From Chloroflexota bacterium (GTDB taxonomy: Bacteria; Chloroflexota; Anaerolineae; Aggregatilineales; Phototrophicaceae): a DNA stretch of 35,776 bases. A model generated the notes under the pieces. It made no database searches, was not told where the DNA came from, and saw nothing but the letters and a program-made list of their open reading frames with translations. Location of the stretch: positions 1-35,776 of the forward strand of contig WTGN01000072.1 of NCBI GenBank assembly GCA_011523545.1, given 5' to 3'. Position 1 is the first letter of the stretch; every line of letters starts with the position of its first letter. Positions 1-8,046 of this stretch are shown piece by piece. The position numbers were made by a program, and so were the translations under genes.

Positions 1-22
1 ACCTGTCCCATAAGGCTTCCTT

Positions 23-51
23 TTGCTCATTGGAAACAGTACCATTATAAT
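23..51 (+). promoter_or_regulatory. Candidate sigma-A-type promoter upstream of the hydroxyacid dehydrogenase operon
   Basis: TTGCTC at 23-28 and a perfect TATAAT at 46-51 are separated by 17 bp. Transcription would start near 58, leaving a leader of about 160 nt that contains two GC-rich hairpins (132-151 and 174-194) before the ATG at 220. Motif match only; no other coding signal was seen in 1-219. Confidence 0.45.
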
Positions 52-131
52 CCAAGACCATACAGCTAATTAGGGCGGAACCGACTAATCTTTTGCCAGT
101 AATCCCTAGTTAAATCAACGCTGAACGGCTT

Positions 132-151
132 CCCCCCATTGCTATGGGGGG
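132..151. repeat. Perfect 8-bp inverted repeat (hairpin) in the leader
   Basis: CCCCCCAT at 132-139 pairs with ATGGGGGG at 144-151 around a TGCT loop. It is not followed by a T run on either strand, so it is not a standard intrinsic terminator. It may be part of a dispersed intergenic repeat or a leader structure. Confidence 0.5.
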
Positions 152-173
152 ATTGAGGGGGTAGACAATCGGC

Positions 174-194
174 GGGCGACCCAATGGCTCGCCC
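174..194. repeat. Dispersed GGGCGA...TCGCCC hairpin repeat, copy 1
   Basis: GGGCGA (174-179) and TCGCCC (189-194) form arms around CCCAATGGC, followed by CTACGG. The same arms and the 'TGGCTCGCCC' half recur at 2005-2025 and 34855-34875, with relatives at 11849-11869, 20775-20798 and 21824-21849. This copy lacks a T run, so it behaves as a repeat rather than a terminator. Confidence 0.6.
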
Positions 195-219
195 CTACGG
201 TGCTCCTTACAGGTAGGCG

Positions 220-1233
220 ATGCTGTCTGAATCCGACAAACCGAAAATCCTGATCGCTCTGCGGCCGGCGCTTTACGACCTGCTCTTCGCCGACGAGCAG
301 AAAGAACGGCTCGCGTCCCTGGGCGAGTTGTCGCTGCAGACCCAAGCCGGCAACCTCAGCGAGGCGCAGTTGGCGGCGCTCATCGGCGGTCAGGATATCG
401 TCATCACCAGCTGGGGCACGCCGGTGTTTTCTGATGCGGTGCTGGCGGCCGCCGACCGCTTGAAGCTGATCGCGCATTCGGCCGGCTCAATCAAGCTCAT
501 GCTGCCGCCGCCCGTTTTTGCCGGCAGGCGCGTCACCCATGTCGCTTATTCAATGTCAATTCCAGTGGCCGAAACGACCCTGGCGCTCATCTTGCTTTGC
601 CTGCGCAATTATCACAAGTTCGACCGCGCCTTCAAGGACGGCGGCTGGGCAGCGGCGCGTGCGCTGCCGGCGGGCGGCGAACTGGCGGGGGCCCGCGTCG
701 GCGTGGTCGGCGCCGGTTACACCGGGCGCGCGGTCATCAAACGGCTGCTGGCGCTGGATGCCGAAGTCTGGCTCTGCGATCCCTACGTTGACGAAGAAAG
801 CGCGGCGGCGATGGGTGTACAAAAGGCCGCGCTGGAGCCGCTGATGCGCGAATGCCCGATCGTCACGCTGCAGGCGCCGGCGACCGCCGAGACCTATCGC
901 ATGATCGGCCGCGAGCAGTTGAGTTGGCTGCGGGACGGCGCTATCTTCATCAACACGGCGCGCGCCCATCTCATCGACGAGGCGGCGCTGCTGGCTGAAT
1001 TGCAAACAGGGCGCATCAGCGCGGCGCTGGATGTCTTTGACCAGGAGCCGCTGCCGGACGACAGCCCCTTCCGCAAATTGGACAAGTTAATCATCACACC
1101 CCATGTCGCCGCTGTCACCCGCCAATCTTATAAGCGGCAGGGCGAAATCACCGTTGACGAAGTGGCGCGCTACCTCAAAGGCGACAAATTGCGCTATGAA
1201 GTCACGCGCGATATGCTCGACACGATGGCCTAG
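220..1233 (+). CDS. D-isomer-specific 2-hydroxyacid dehydrogenase
   Basis: This is a 337-aa NAD(P)-dependent oxidoreductase interconverting 2-oxoacids and D-2-hydroxyacids, presumably cytosolic. The Rossmann motif GAGYTG is at residues 164-169. The family's catalytic triad is visible: Arg248 (NTARAH), Glu276 (DVFDQEP) and His295 (ITPHVA). The usual signature begins 'NxARG'; here Gly is replaced by Ala. The N-terminal 100 residues match the substrate-binding lobe. The ATG at 220 follows AGGTAGG. The SDR gene begins 18 bp downstream, so the two are probably cotranscribed and read through to the terminator at 2005-2030. Substrate cannot be assigned; glyoxylate/hydroxypyruvate reductase or phosphoglycerate-dehydrogenase-like activity are both possible. 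The neighbouring sugar importers favour a sugar-acid pathway (inference). Confidence 0.9.
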   Translation: MLSESDKPKILIALRPALYDLLFADEQKERLASLGELSLQTQAGNLSEAQLAALIGGQDIVITSWGTPVFSDAVLAAADRLKLIAHSAGSIKLMLPPPVFAGRRVTHVAYSMSIPVAETTLALILLCLRNYHKFDRAFKDGGWAAARALPAGGELAGARVGVVGAGYTGRAVIKRLLALDAEVWLCDPYVDEESAAAMGVQKAALEPLMRECPIVTLQAPATAETYRMIGREQLSWLRDGAIFINTARAHLIDEAALLAELQTGRISAALDVFDQEPLPDDSPFRKLDKLIITPHVAAVTRQSYKRQGEITVDEVARYLKGDKLRYEVTRDMLDTMA

Positions 1234-1251
1234 ACGGGACTGGAGCAATCT

Positions 1252-1980
1252 ATGGGCGCATTGCATGGCAAGACAATTGTCGTTACCGGCGCCAGCAGCG
1301 GCTTCGGCGAGGCGATCGCCATTGCCTGCGCGGAAGCGGGCGCCAATGTGAGCTTGATCGCGCGACGGCGGGAGCTGCTGGAAGCGGTCGCCGATGCGGC
1401 GCGGTCCAAAGGCGCTCAGGCGCTGGTCTGCCCGGCCGATGTCAGCGATGACAGCCAGATCCATGCGGCGCTGGAAAAGACGCGCGCGCGATTCGGACCG
1501 ATTGATGTGCTGGTCAATAACGCCGGCTTCAACCATACCGAGCGCTCGATCGCCGATACATCGGCCGAGCAATGGCGCGAACTGATTGATGTCAATTTGA
1601 CGAGCGCCTTTATCTTCACCAAGGCGGTCTTGCCGGAGATGAAAGACCGCGGCGATGGATTAATCGTCAATTTGGCGTCGCGCGCCGGCATGTATCCCGG
1701 CCTGCTCGCCGGCGTCGGGTACAGCGCCTCGAAGATCGGCATGGAAGCGCTGAACACGGTCACGAACGAAGAGGGCAATCCGCACGGGGTGCGCGCCTGC
1801 CTGTTCAACCCGGGCGCGGGCAACACGCCGATAATGGCGCGCCGACCGGTCGAGCCAAGTGCCGAAGCCAAGACGAAAATGATACAGTCGGAAGACATCG
1901 CGGCGACAGTCGTCTTCCTCGCCAGCCTGCCGCCGCGCGTCCACATCGACTTTCTCTCGATGATGCCGACCAAAAGCTAA
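1252..1980 (+). CDS. SDR family NAD(P)-dependent oxidoreductase
   Basis: A 242-aa classical short-chain dehydrogenase/reductase, a single Rossmann domain of normal family length. The cofactor motif TGASSGFG is at residues 12-19, NNAG follows near residue 90, and the catalytic Ser143, Tyr157 and Lys161 (YSASK) are intact, so the enzyme should be active. GGAG precedes the ATG by about 7 nt. It sits 18 bp after the hydroxyacid dehydrogenase and just before a strong intrinsic terminator, so the two genes form a closed bicistron. The substrate is probably a sugar, polyol or sugar acid, inferred from the two adjacent sugar ABC importers; sequence alone does not fix it. Confidence 0.92.
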   Translation: MGALHGKTIVVTGASSGFGEAIAIACAEAGANVSLIARRRELLEAVADAARSKGAQALVCPADVSDDSQIHAALEKTRARFGPIDVLVNNAGFNHTERSIADTSAEQWRELIDVNLTSAFIFTKAVLPEMKDRGDGLIVNLASRAGMYPGLLAGVGYSASKIGMEALNTVTNEEGNPHGVRACLFNPGAGNTPIMARRPVEPSAEAKTKMIQSEDIAATVVFLASLPPRVHIDFLSMMPTKS

Positions 1981-2004
1981 GTAACACAGAATCGGAAGTT
2001 GTAC

Positions 2005-2031
2005 GGGCGAGCCGGTGGCTCGCCCATTTTT
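2005..2031 (+). terminator. Intrinsic terminator of the dehydrogenase-SDR operon (dispersed hairpin copy 2)
   Basis: GGGCGAGCC (2005-2013) and GGCTCGCCC (2017-2025) form a perfect 9-bp stem with a GGT loop, followed by ATTTTTCT. It lies 25 bp after the SDR stop codon. The hairpin belongs to the same family as the copies at 174 and 34855. Confidence 0.85.
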
Positions 2032-2089
2032 CTGTAGATTCGCAATCACTATCGCATGATAAACTGGAATTCACTTGGGAGCGCGCAGA

Positions 2090-2881
2090 ATGAACCAACT
2101 CGCCCTATTCACCAAACCCTGGAAAGCGCTGCCCCTGCCCCAATTGGCGCGGCACATCCTGTCGTTGGGCTTCGATTTGATCGAGCTGCCGGTGCGGCCG
2201 GGCTTCCAGGTCGAGCCGGCCACTATCGAGCGCGACTTGCCGGCCGCCGTGAAATTGCTGGCCGAGCATGGCGTCCGCGTCTTGAATGTGACGGCTGATT
2301 TGCCACTGGATGATGAGCGGCTCTACAGCGCCTGCGCCCTTGCGGGCGTCGGCATGAATCGGGTCATGTTCTGGCAGCGCGATATGGATTACTGGGCAGC
2401 CGAGGCGGAAGCGCGCCGTCAACTCGACGCCGCCCTGCCCTTCTGCGAGCAGTATGATTTTCAGATTGGCATCCAGAATCATTCGGGTCGCTTTGTGCCG
2501 GTCAACGAGATGGGCATGTTCAACCTGGTGAAAAATTATGATCCGCGTTATGTGGCGGCGGTCTGGGACCCGGCACACAACGCCTTGGAAGGCATGAACA
2601 GCGATTCAGCGCTGGATGTGCTGGCGCCGCATCTCTGCGTGGTCAACTTGAAGAATGCCTACTGGCGGCGGGTCAGCGGGCCCGAAGCCGAAATCGCCGA
2701 GTGGCAGATCTACTGGACATCGGGCGCGCAAGGCCGGGCGTCCTGGCCGCAAGTGATCGCCAAGCTCAAGGTGATTGCATACGAGGGACCGATTTGCTTC
2801 TCAGCCGAATACAGCGATGAAGAGCGAGTGGACGAGCTGATTGTCAAAGATTTGGCTTTCGCGCGCGGGCTGCTGGCCTAA
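2090..2881 (+). CDS. Sugar phosphate isomerase/epimerase (xylose isomerase-like TIM barrel)
   Basis: A 263-aa single-domain protein of the AP endonuclease 2/xylose isomerase-like fold. Features are the N-terminal barrel strand with LGFDLIELPV, IQNHSGR near the middle, WDPAHN (Asp and His metal ligands) and a C-terminal CFSAEY strand with Glu. These fit a divalent-metal-dependent isomerase, epimerase or dehydratase acting on a sugar or inositol derivative. ATG 2090 is preferred over the in-frame TTG at 2075 because GGGAG lies just upstream of it. The gene follows the terminator of the dehydrogenase operon and converges on the reverse-strand permease, with only 12 bp between stop codons. Context suggests it processes the sugar imported by the neighbouring transporters; the exact reaction is unknown. 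Confidence 0.85.
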   Translation: MNQLALFTKPWKALPLPQLARHILSLGFDLIELPVRPGFQVEPATIERDLPAAVKLLAEHGVRVLNVTADLPLDDERLYSACALAGVGMNRVMFWQRDMDYWAAEAEARRQLDAALPFCEQYDFQIGIQNHSGRFVPVNEMGMFNLVKNYDPRYVAAVWDPAHNALEGMNSDSALDVLAPHLCVVNLKNAYWRRVSGPEAEIAEWQIYWTSGAQGRASWPQVIAKLKVIAYEGPICFSAEYSDEERVDELIVKDLAFARGLLA

Positions 2882-2893
2882 GGACTTTCCGGC

Positions 2894-3775
2894 TCAACCT
2901 TTGATGCCGGAGGTGGCGATGCTTTCGATGAAGGCGCGCTGCAGGGCCAGATAGAATATCAGCACCGGGATGGTTACCATCGACAAGTAGGCCATGATCT
3001 CGCCCCAGGCAATATTCAACTGGAAGAAGTATTGCAGGCCGACCATGATCGGGCGCAGCTCCTCCGAGCGGATGGTCATCAGCGGCCAGATGTAGGCGTT
3101 CCACATCACGAGGAATTTGAGAATGGCGACGGTGGCGACGATGGGACCTGCAATCGGCATGATAATGCGCGCGTAGATTTGCCAGATGCTGGCGCCGTCG
3201 ATGCGCGCCGCTTCCACCAATTCATCCGGCAAATCGCGAAAGTACTGATAGAAGAGGAAGATACCGAGCGAATCGGCGATGAAGGGAATGATCTGCACGT
3301 GGTAAGAATTGAGCCAGCCGAACTCAATGCCTTCGGGGCCGATCCAGGGCAGATTGTTTGCCACGAGCAGCATGGGAATGGCGATCACTTCAAAGGGCAC
3401 AATGAAGGTGGCGATGATCAACGAGAGCACGATGCCTTTGCCGCGCCACTGCAAGAAGGCGAAGGAAAAGGCCGCCAACGAATTCAGCAGCAAACTGGCC
3501 GCCACGGAAACAGAAGTGGTGAAGACAGAATTGAAGGCGAACTGCACTATAGGCACGCGTTCAAAGGCTTCGGTGTAGTTATTCAGCGAGATATCGCCCA
3601 CTGGCAAGAAGGCTCGCAGCGAAGCCGAATCTCGCAGCAGCTGCAAATCCGGCTTGAGCGAGGACATCACCATAAACAGGATGGGAAAGATGAAGATAGT
3701 CGCGATCAATATCAGCAGGGCATAACGCAGACCGATGCTGAGATTGTGACGCGTTTCGAAGCTCATGGCATTCAT
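2894..3775 (-). CDS. Carbohydrate ABC transporter permease, MalG/UgpE type
   Basis: A 293-aa inner-membrane permease with about six transmembrane segments, the first at residues 15-35. The binding-protein-dependent permease (EAA) loop is present as EAARIDGASIWQIYARIIMP, which docks the ATPase. It pairs with the MalF-type permease just upstream: that gene's TAG is followed by CC and then this ATG, so they are translationally coupled. An open frame extends much further upstream, but that extension is an out-of-frame reading of the partner gene. The start at 3775 gives the expected family length and a Lys/Arg-poor N-terminus before TM1; a second ATG lies at 3766. No ATP-binding subunit gene is nearby. 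Confidence 0.92.
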   Translation of the reverse strand: MNAMSFETRHNLSIGLRYALLILIATIFIFPILFMVMSSLKPDLQLLRDSASLRAFLPVGDISLNNYTEAFERVPIVQFAFNSVFTTSVSVAASLLLNSLAAFSFAFLQWRGKGIVLSLIIATFIVPFEVIAIPMLLVANNLPWIGPEGIEFGWLNSYHVQIIPFIADSLGIFLFYQYFRDLPDELVEAARIDGASIWQIYARIIMPIAGPIVATVAILKFLVMWNAYIWPLMTIRSEELRPIMVGLQYFFQLNIAWGEIMAYLSMVTIPVLIFYLALQRAFIESIATSGIKG

Positions 3776-3777
3776 GG

Positions 3778-4914
3778 CTAGCGCCGTTCGCGTGTTAGAT
3801 AACGCTGCGTCATGGAGATGACGAAGACGATGGCGAAGAGGATGACGGAGATGGCCGAGCCTTCGGCGATGTCTTGTTTGTCGTAGCCTCGCTGCACCGC
3901 CTGGTAGACGACGCTTTGCGTGGCATCCAGCGGGCCGCCGCGGGTCATCACATCCACTTGTACGAAGAAACCCATCGCCTGAATCGTAATGACGATGAGC
4001 ACGAGCACGGCTGTATTGCGCAAGCCGGGCCAGGTGACGAAGCGGAATTTCTGCCAACCGCCGGCGCCATCCAAACTCGCGGCTTCATACAGGCTGGCCG
4101 GAATCGTCTGCAAACCGGCCAGCCAAATCACCATGTGAAAGCCCACCGCCTGCCAGACGGACATGGCGATTATGGCCGGCAAGGCGGTATAGGGATTGCC
4201 CAGCCAATCGACCGGTTGGAAACGGCCAAAGGACAGGATGCCCAACAGGTTGTTGAGCAAACCGTTGTTGCCGTCATAGATGAAGCGCCAAAGCAGCGAC
4301 ACCACGACCATGGAGACCACGACAGGCGCGAAGTAAATGGCGCGGAATACGTTGATGAAGGGCAAGGCCTGGTTGAGCAGCAGCGCCAGCAGCAGCGCCA
4401 GGCCACCCTGCAGCGGCGCGATTACGCTGGCGAAAACAAGCGTATTGATCAAGGCGCGCAAGAAGACAACATCCGCGACCAAGATGACGGTGCGGTTGTC
4501 GCCCGATTGCCATGACGTGAATTCGCGCAAGCCGTCGAGTTCGGGATAATTGGGGTTGTTGCGCGTGAAATTGCGCAGTCGCGGATAAACGATGCCGCCG
4601 TCCCGGTAGACAATCGCGCCGCTGTCGTCCCGCTCCGGCTCCAGCGTAAAGGCGCGAACGCTGAGCAGACGCTCGAAGTTGCGCAACCCCACCCACTCAG
4701 CCGGATTGGGCGAGATGAGTCGCTGATTGGTGAACGAGATGACAAAGGCCATCAAGAACGGAATTACCAGGAACACGGTCAGGATCAGCAGCGCGGGGAA
4801 TGCCATCAGCCAGCCGAAGAGCGCGTCATTCCGCTGATATAGCGGCGCGTCTTTCGGTAGCAAGAGACGAACCCAGAGCGGGGCGTTTTTTCTGGCTTCA
4901 GCTGCTGTCAACAT
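3778..4914 (-). CDS. Carbohydrate ABC transporter permease, MalF/UgpA type
   Basis: A 378-aa polytopic permease. TM1 lies around residues 37-60 (LILTVFLVIPFLMAFVISFT). It is followed by a roughly 100-residue hydrophilic insertion before TM2, larger than in most UgpA-type permeases and reminiscent of the MalF periplasmic loop. The EAA loop reads EAASLDGAGGWQKFRFVTWP. The start is ATG 4914 with no clear Shine-Dalgarno. It is separated from the upstream solute-binding protein gene by 269 bp that contain a perfect hairpin (5123-5150), so expression relative to the binding protein may be stepped down. It forms the heterodimeric channel with the 2894-3775 product. Confidence 0.92.
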   Translation of the reverse strand: MLTAAEARKNAPLWVRLLLPKDAPLYQRNDALFGWLMAFPALLILTVFLVIPFLMAFVISFTNQRLISPNPAEWVGLRNFERLLSVRAFTLEPERDDSGAIVYRDGGIVYPRLRNFTRNNPNYPELDGLREFTSWQSGDNRTVILVADVVFLRALINTLVFASVIAPLQGGLALLLALLLNQALPFINVFRAIYFAPVVVSMVVVSLLWRFIYDGNNGLLNNLLGILSFGRFQPVDWLGNPYTALPAIIAMSVWQAVGFHMVIWLAGLQTIPASLYEAASLDGAGGWQKFRFVTWPGLRNTAVLVLIVITIQAMGFFVQVDVMTRGGPLDATQSVVYQAVQRGYDKQDIAEGSAISVILFAIVFVISMTQRYLTRERR

Positions 4915-5122
4915 GCGGCTGTCACAAGAAACCGGGTTAAGGACAGCAAGGATATCGGAATAAGGTCAAGAGAAAGGGCATTCCGGTGGCGAGCTTGCGG
5001 CGCGGCGCTGTAGCCACGCCCCTGCCGCCGGCGCTCGCCCGACAAGTTTATGACGGGCAGACGACGAGCCAGGCGGGCAAAGCGCGAAAGACTTGCCAAA
5101 TCGCCCCGCGAACGCCACCGCC

Positions 5123-5150
5123 ACCCTTCCCCGGTGTGCTGGGGAAGGGT
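5123..5150 (-). repeat. Hairpin repeat (CCCTTCCCC family) between binding protein and permease
   Basis: ACCCTTCCCC (5123-5132) and GGGGAAGGGT (5141-5150) form a perfect 10-bp stem with an 8-nt loop. On the reverse strand it is preceded by CACCATCCCCGA. Related sequence occurs at 18023-18086 and at the right edge (35765-35776). It sits 33 bp after the SBP stop codon, as REP elements do between malE and malF. No T run follows, so complete termination is unlikely. Confidence 0.65.
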
Positions 5151-5183
5151 CGGGGATGGTGTAATGCTTTGGCAAAGCGCCAA

Positions 5184-6455
5184 CTACATATCGCCGAAGC
5201 CGTAGCCGCCGTTGTCTTCAATGTCCTGCTCGATTTCGTCAACGGCTGCGTCCAGTGTATCTTGTATGTCTGCGCCGTCGGCGATATCAGTCACGGCTTT
5301 TTCGAAGCTCAGCGACAAGTTGGCATATCCCGGAGTAACGGGCCGGACCAGGGCTTGCGCCTGGCTCAAGCCAAAGAAGACTTCCAGCGGGCCGCCCTCA
5401 TGGTAGAGGTCCGACATCGCTGCCGCGCTGGCGGTCGCCGGGGCCAAGCCGCCAAAGTTGCTGAAATCGACCAGGTATTCATCCTGAATGGCGAATTCGA
5501 TGAATGCGTTGGCCCCTTCAGGATGTTCGCTGGTGGACGAGATACCGAATTGCCAGGAAGCGGCGCCGATGGTGGAGCCGCTGCCAAAATCGGGCGCGGG
5601 CAGGAACAAAGCATCGTCGCCGAAGGCTTCCACAGCGGCGCGCGCCGCCCAGTTGCCGTTCCATTGCAGCGCATACTTGCCGTCAAGGAAGCCGGTATCA
5701 CGGTCGGCGGGGTCTTGCGATGTACCGGGTACGAGGCCGCGCTCGAACAGGCTCTGCCACCATTCGCCAAAGGCGAGCCCGGCTTCGCCGTTGAAAACCC
5801 CCTCGGCGCTGAGGTAGGTCTCGCGGTCGATCATGTCGCCGCCGAAGCTTTGCAGGAATGGCGAGAAGGCGTAGGTATACCACTCGCCCTTCCAAGCCAT
5901 GCCGACATCAAACGCGTTTTCAAAGTCTCCGGTGGCTTGGAGGGTCTCCAGGATGGCGTCAAATTCTTCGCCGGTCCAGGGTTCTTCGAGCGTGGGGATG
6001 CGGATATCGTTCGCTTCCAGCACTGATTGGCGAGCGTAAATAGCGACCACAGCGTCCCACAAACCGACGGCATAGACTTCGCCGTTGTAGATGCCGACAG
6101 CGCCGGGCAAGAAACCGTCCAGCGCCCCTTCGGACAGGTTGAGCGGGGCCATGTAACCAGACCAAGCCCAGCCCGGCATTACAGGCGCGTCCACGTCAAT
6201 GATGTCGGGCAAGTCTCCCGACAGTGCCGCTGCGACGATGGATGAATTGTAGGATTCCTGCGGGAACTCTTCGATGACGACCGACCAATCCGACTGCGAA
6301 GCGTTGAAGTCGTCAATGACGTTCAACAAGACTGCGCGTTCTTCCGGGTTGCCAGCGCCGTGATACCACAGGCTGAGCTCGGTTTGCGCGCTAGCCAACG
6401 GCGCCGCCGAAAGCAGCAGCGTGATTAGCAAGAGCATTACCAATAATCTATTCAT
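5184..6455 (-). CDS. Extracellular sugar-binding protein of ABC importer (family 1)
   Basis: A 423-aa extracellular solute-binding protein that should capture a sugar or sugar derivative and deliver it to the MalF/MalG pair downstream. The N-terminus is a Sec signal peptide (residues 1-23, cleavage after ASA). There is no lipobox cysteine, so the mature protein is predicted to be soluble or otherwise retained rather than lipidated. The mature start TELSLWYHGAGNPEERAVLL is typical of MalE/UgpB-like proteins. The frame can be extended 12 codons upstream, but ATG 6455 has AAGGAG 7 nt before it and places the signal peptide at the N-terminus. It is the first gene of the operon continuing to 2894, and two palindromes upstream may be operators. 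Ligand unknown. Confidence 0.93.
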   Translation of the reverse strand: MNRLLVMLLLITLLLSAAPLASAQTELSLWYHGAGNPEERAVLLNVIDDFNASQSDWSVVIEEFPQESYNSSIVAAALSGDLPDIIDVDAPVMPGWAWSGYMAPLNLSEGALDGFLPGAVGIYNGEVYAVGLWDAVVAIYARQSVLEANDIRIPTLEEPWTGEEFDAILETLQATGDFENAFDVGMAWKGEWYTYAFSPFLQSFGGDMIDRETYLSAEGVFNGEAGLAFGEWWQSLFERGLVPGTSQDPADRDTGFLDGKYALQWNGNWAARAAVEAFGDDALFLPAPDFGSGSTIGAASWQFGISSTSEHPEGANAFIEFAIQDEYLVDFSNFGGLAPATASAAAMSDLYHEGGPLEVFFGLSQAQALVRPVTPGYANLSLSFEKAVTDIADGADIQDTLDAAVDEIEQDIEDNGGYGFGDM

Positions 6456-6519
6456 CTTGGTTCTCCTTACTTGTTTGAAAAGTGATCGCATTCTCCTGCA
6501 AACAAGAAAGCCCAGGCCC

Positions 6520-6537
6520 GTGCTGCGAACGCATCAC
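6520..6537. promoter_or_regulatory. Palindromic operator candidate upstream of sugar-binding protein gene
   Basis: GTGCTGCGAACGCATCAC is an imperfect palindrome with 14 of 18 positions symmetric (arms GTG-n-TGCG / CGCA-n-CAC). It lies 65-82 bp upstream of ATG 6455, where a regulator of the importer operon would be expected. No regulator gene is in the window. Confidence 0.4.
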
Positions 6538-6543
6538 GCTCTC

Positions 6544-6558
6544 GCGCAAGCTTTGCGC
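6544..6558. promoter_or_regulatory. Second palindromic operator candidate
   Basis: GCGCAA (6544-6549) and TTGCGC (6553-6558) are perfect inverted arms around GCT. The site lies 6 bp from the preceding palindrome, in the same intergenic region. It could equally form a small hairpin. Confidence 0.35.
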
Positions 6559-6571
6559 ATCCCAAATGCAG

Positions 6572-6604
6572 AAGCGGGAAACTAGTATAACCAGTCTCCC
6601 GCTT
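6572..6604 (-). terminator. Stem-loop after the second sugar-binding protein gene
   Basis: AAGCGGGA (6572-6579) and TCCCGCTT (6597-6604) form a perfect 8-bp stem, extended by ACT/AGT inside. It lies 39 bp beyond the stop codon of the reverse-strand gene ending at 6644. No T run follows on that strand, so it may be a weak terminator or an mRNA-stabilising hairpin separating the two operons. Confidence 0.45.
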
Positions 6605-6643
6605 GCTTGCAACAATGCAGAATTGTTTCACGATTCGCGCGGT

Positions 6644-7990
6644 TTAGCCGCCCAGCAACTCGTTCGTTTGATCGTGCACGCGCTGCACAACGACAGCGGC
6701 GTCGCGTTCCTCGCCCGTCCAGAGCAGGTCCATATTGGCCACCCAGACCGAGGACTCCCACTCCAGGTACTTGGAATGGTAAGGCGGATGGACGCCATCG
6801 CGCGCGCCAATGACCGAGAAGACCTCATGGTAGGCGTCGGCGTAGGGGGCGTCATCGGGCGCGGCGCAGTTATGGAACTCGGACTGGCTGGTCAGCGCGG
6901 CGCCCATGGCGGCGGTGCGGCAGAGGTGATCCGGGTTCGCCAGCGTGAAGCGAATCAGCTCGTACGAAAGATCCGGATGCGCGGCCGAAGTCGGGATCGA
7001 AAAGGCCGAGCCGCCGATGAAGTTGTAGCGACCGGCGGGTCCGGTCGGCGTCGGCACAACCGTCCAGTTGAAGCTGTCGCCAACCAGCTCCCACATGCGG
7101 GAAGCGGCGTCATTCAAGGCGTAGTGCATCGCGACATTGCCATTGGCGAAGAGGAATTCGGTGGTGAAGCCGGATGCGGCGATGGAGTCGGCCGTGGGAT
7201 GCGCGCCCGAATCCCAGAGCAGGTCCGCCATCCATTGTATCGCTTCGACCGTTTCCGGCGTATTCATCACGGACGCCGTGTTCTCTTCGTTGAACATTTC
7301 GCCGCCGAAGCTCTTGATGACCCAATAGGCGCCGCCAGCGCCGCGGCCAACGCTGACCAGGTTGCTGGTACCCCAGATATCGGTTTCGCCATCGCCGTCG
7401 GTGTCCTGGGTGAGGGCAATCGCCAATTCCTCGAATTCTTCAAAACTCGTATGCTCGCCAGGCGGTTCCAGGCCGGCCGCTTCAAAGAGATCGAGATTGA
7501 CATAAAGGCCGCCCGGCGCCAGGTCATAGGGAATGGCGTATTGGCTGCCCTGATAGTTGAAGGCGTTGACTTGAGAGGTGACGAAATTCTCGGGCCAGCC
7601 GGGGATTGGGCAAGCTTCGAGATAGCTATCGAGATTAAGCGCCCAGCCATTGGCGGCGAAGGTATCGTTGCGCGTGTCATGCATCCAAGCCATATCGATC
7701 TCGGCGCCGCCAGCCAACTGGGCCGGCAGGGTCGTCCAATAGTCGCCCCAGTTTACGCCCGTATTGAGGATCTGTTCGACGTTGGGATAGTACTCGCCGA
7801 AGAACTCATCGAAGGCCAACAAGAACTTGTCAACCTCGCCGGGGCCTTCCCAACCGGTGATGGTGATGGCGGCCGATGTATCACCGTCGACCATGCCGCA
7901 GGTCCAGTCCGTCATATCTTGCGCCGACGCCGCGAAGCCGAAGCTGAGCAGCGCAAGCACGGTCACTAGCAATGCGATTTTGCGAAACAT
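6644..7990 (-). CDS. Extracellular sugar-binding protein of ABC importer (family 1), second system
   Basis: A 448-aa secreted binding protein. Residues 1-23 form a Sec signal peptide ending in ASA|Q; again no lipobox cysteine is present (the first Cys, in DWTC, is about 12 residues into the mature protein). The mature chain has SBP family 1 features such as ITITGWEGPGEVDKFLLAF near the start, YAIPYDLAPGGLYVNLDLF in the middle and the Asp-rich loop TDGDGETDIWG. AAAGGA precedes the ATG by about 7 nt. It is the last gene of the permease-permease-SBP operon beginning at 9915, an order opposite to the adjacent system. It is clearly divergent from the SBP at 5184-6455, so the two importers probably carry different ligands. 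Confidence 0.93.
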   Translation of the reverse strand: MFRKIALLVTVLALLSFGFAASAQDMTDWTCGMVDGDTSAAITITGWEGPGEVDKFLLAFDEFFGEYYPNVEQILNTGVNWGDYWTTLPAQLAGGAEIDMAWMHDTRNDTFAANGWALNLDSYLEACPIPGWPENFVTSQVNAFNYQGSQYAIPYDLAPGGLYVNLDLFEAAGLEPPGEHTSFEEFEELAIALTQDTDGDGETDIWGTSNLVSVGRGAGGAYWVIKSFGGEMFNEENTASVMNTPETVEAIQWMADLLWDSGAHPTADSIAASGFTTEFLFANGNVAMHYALNDAASRMWELVGDSFNWTVVPTPTGPAGRYNFIGGSAFSIPTSAAHPDLSYELIRFTLANPDHLCRTAAMGAALTSQSEFHNCAAPDDAPYADAYHEVFSVIGARDGVHPPYHSKYLEWESSVWVANMDLLWTGEERDAAVVVQRVHDQTNELLGG

Positions 7991-8046
7991 CTGATTTTCC
8001 TTTCACATTTGATAATTGATTCCGAAGCGAATTGAGTTGTCGTTCC

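Noticed and set aside
132..151. Hairpin CCCCCCAT/ATGGGGGG as an intrinsic terminator
   Set aside because: No T run follows on either strand, and it lies inside the probable leader of the first gene.
4986..6026. 346-aa forward-strand open frame opposite the first SBP gene
   Set aside because: It begins in the intergenic repeat and runs antisense to a well-supported SBP gene; no domain seen.
6482..7969. Long 495-aa forward-strand open frame opposite the sugar-binding protein gene
   Set aside because: It is the mirror of a clear SBP gene with signal peptide; its translation is Gly/Arg/Ala-rich, without domains, as expected for antisense frames in GC-rich DNA.
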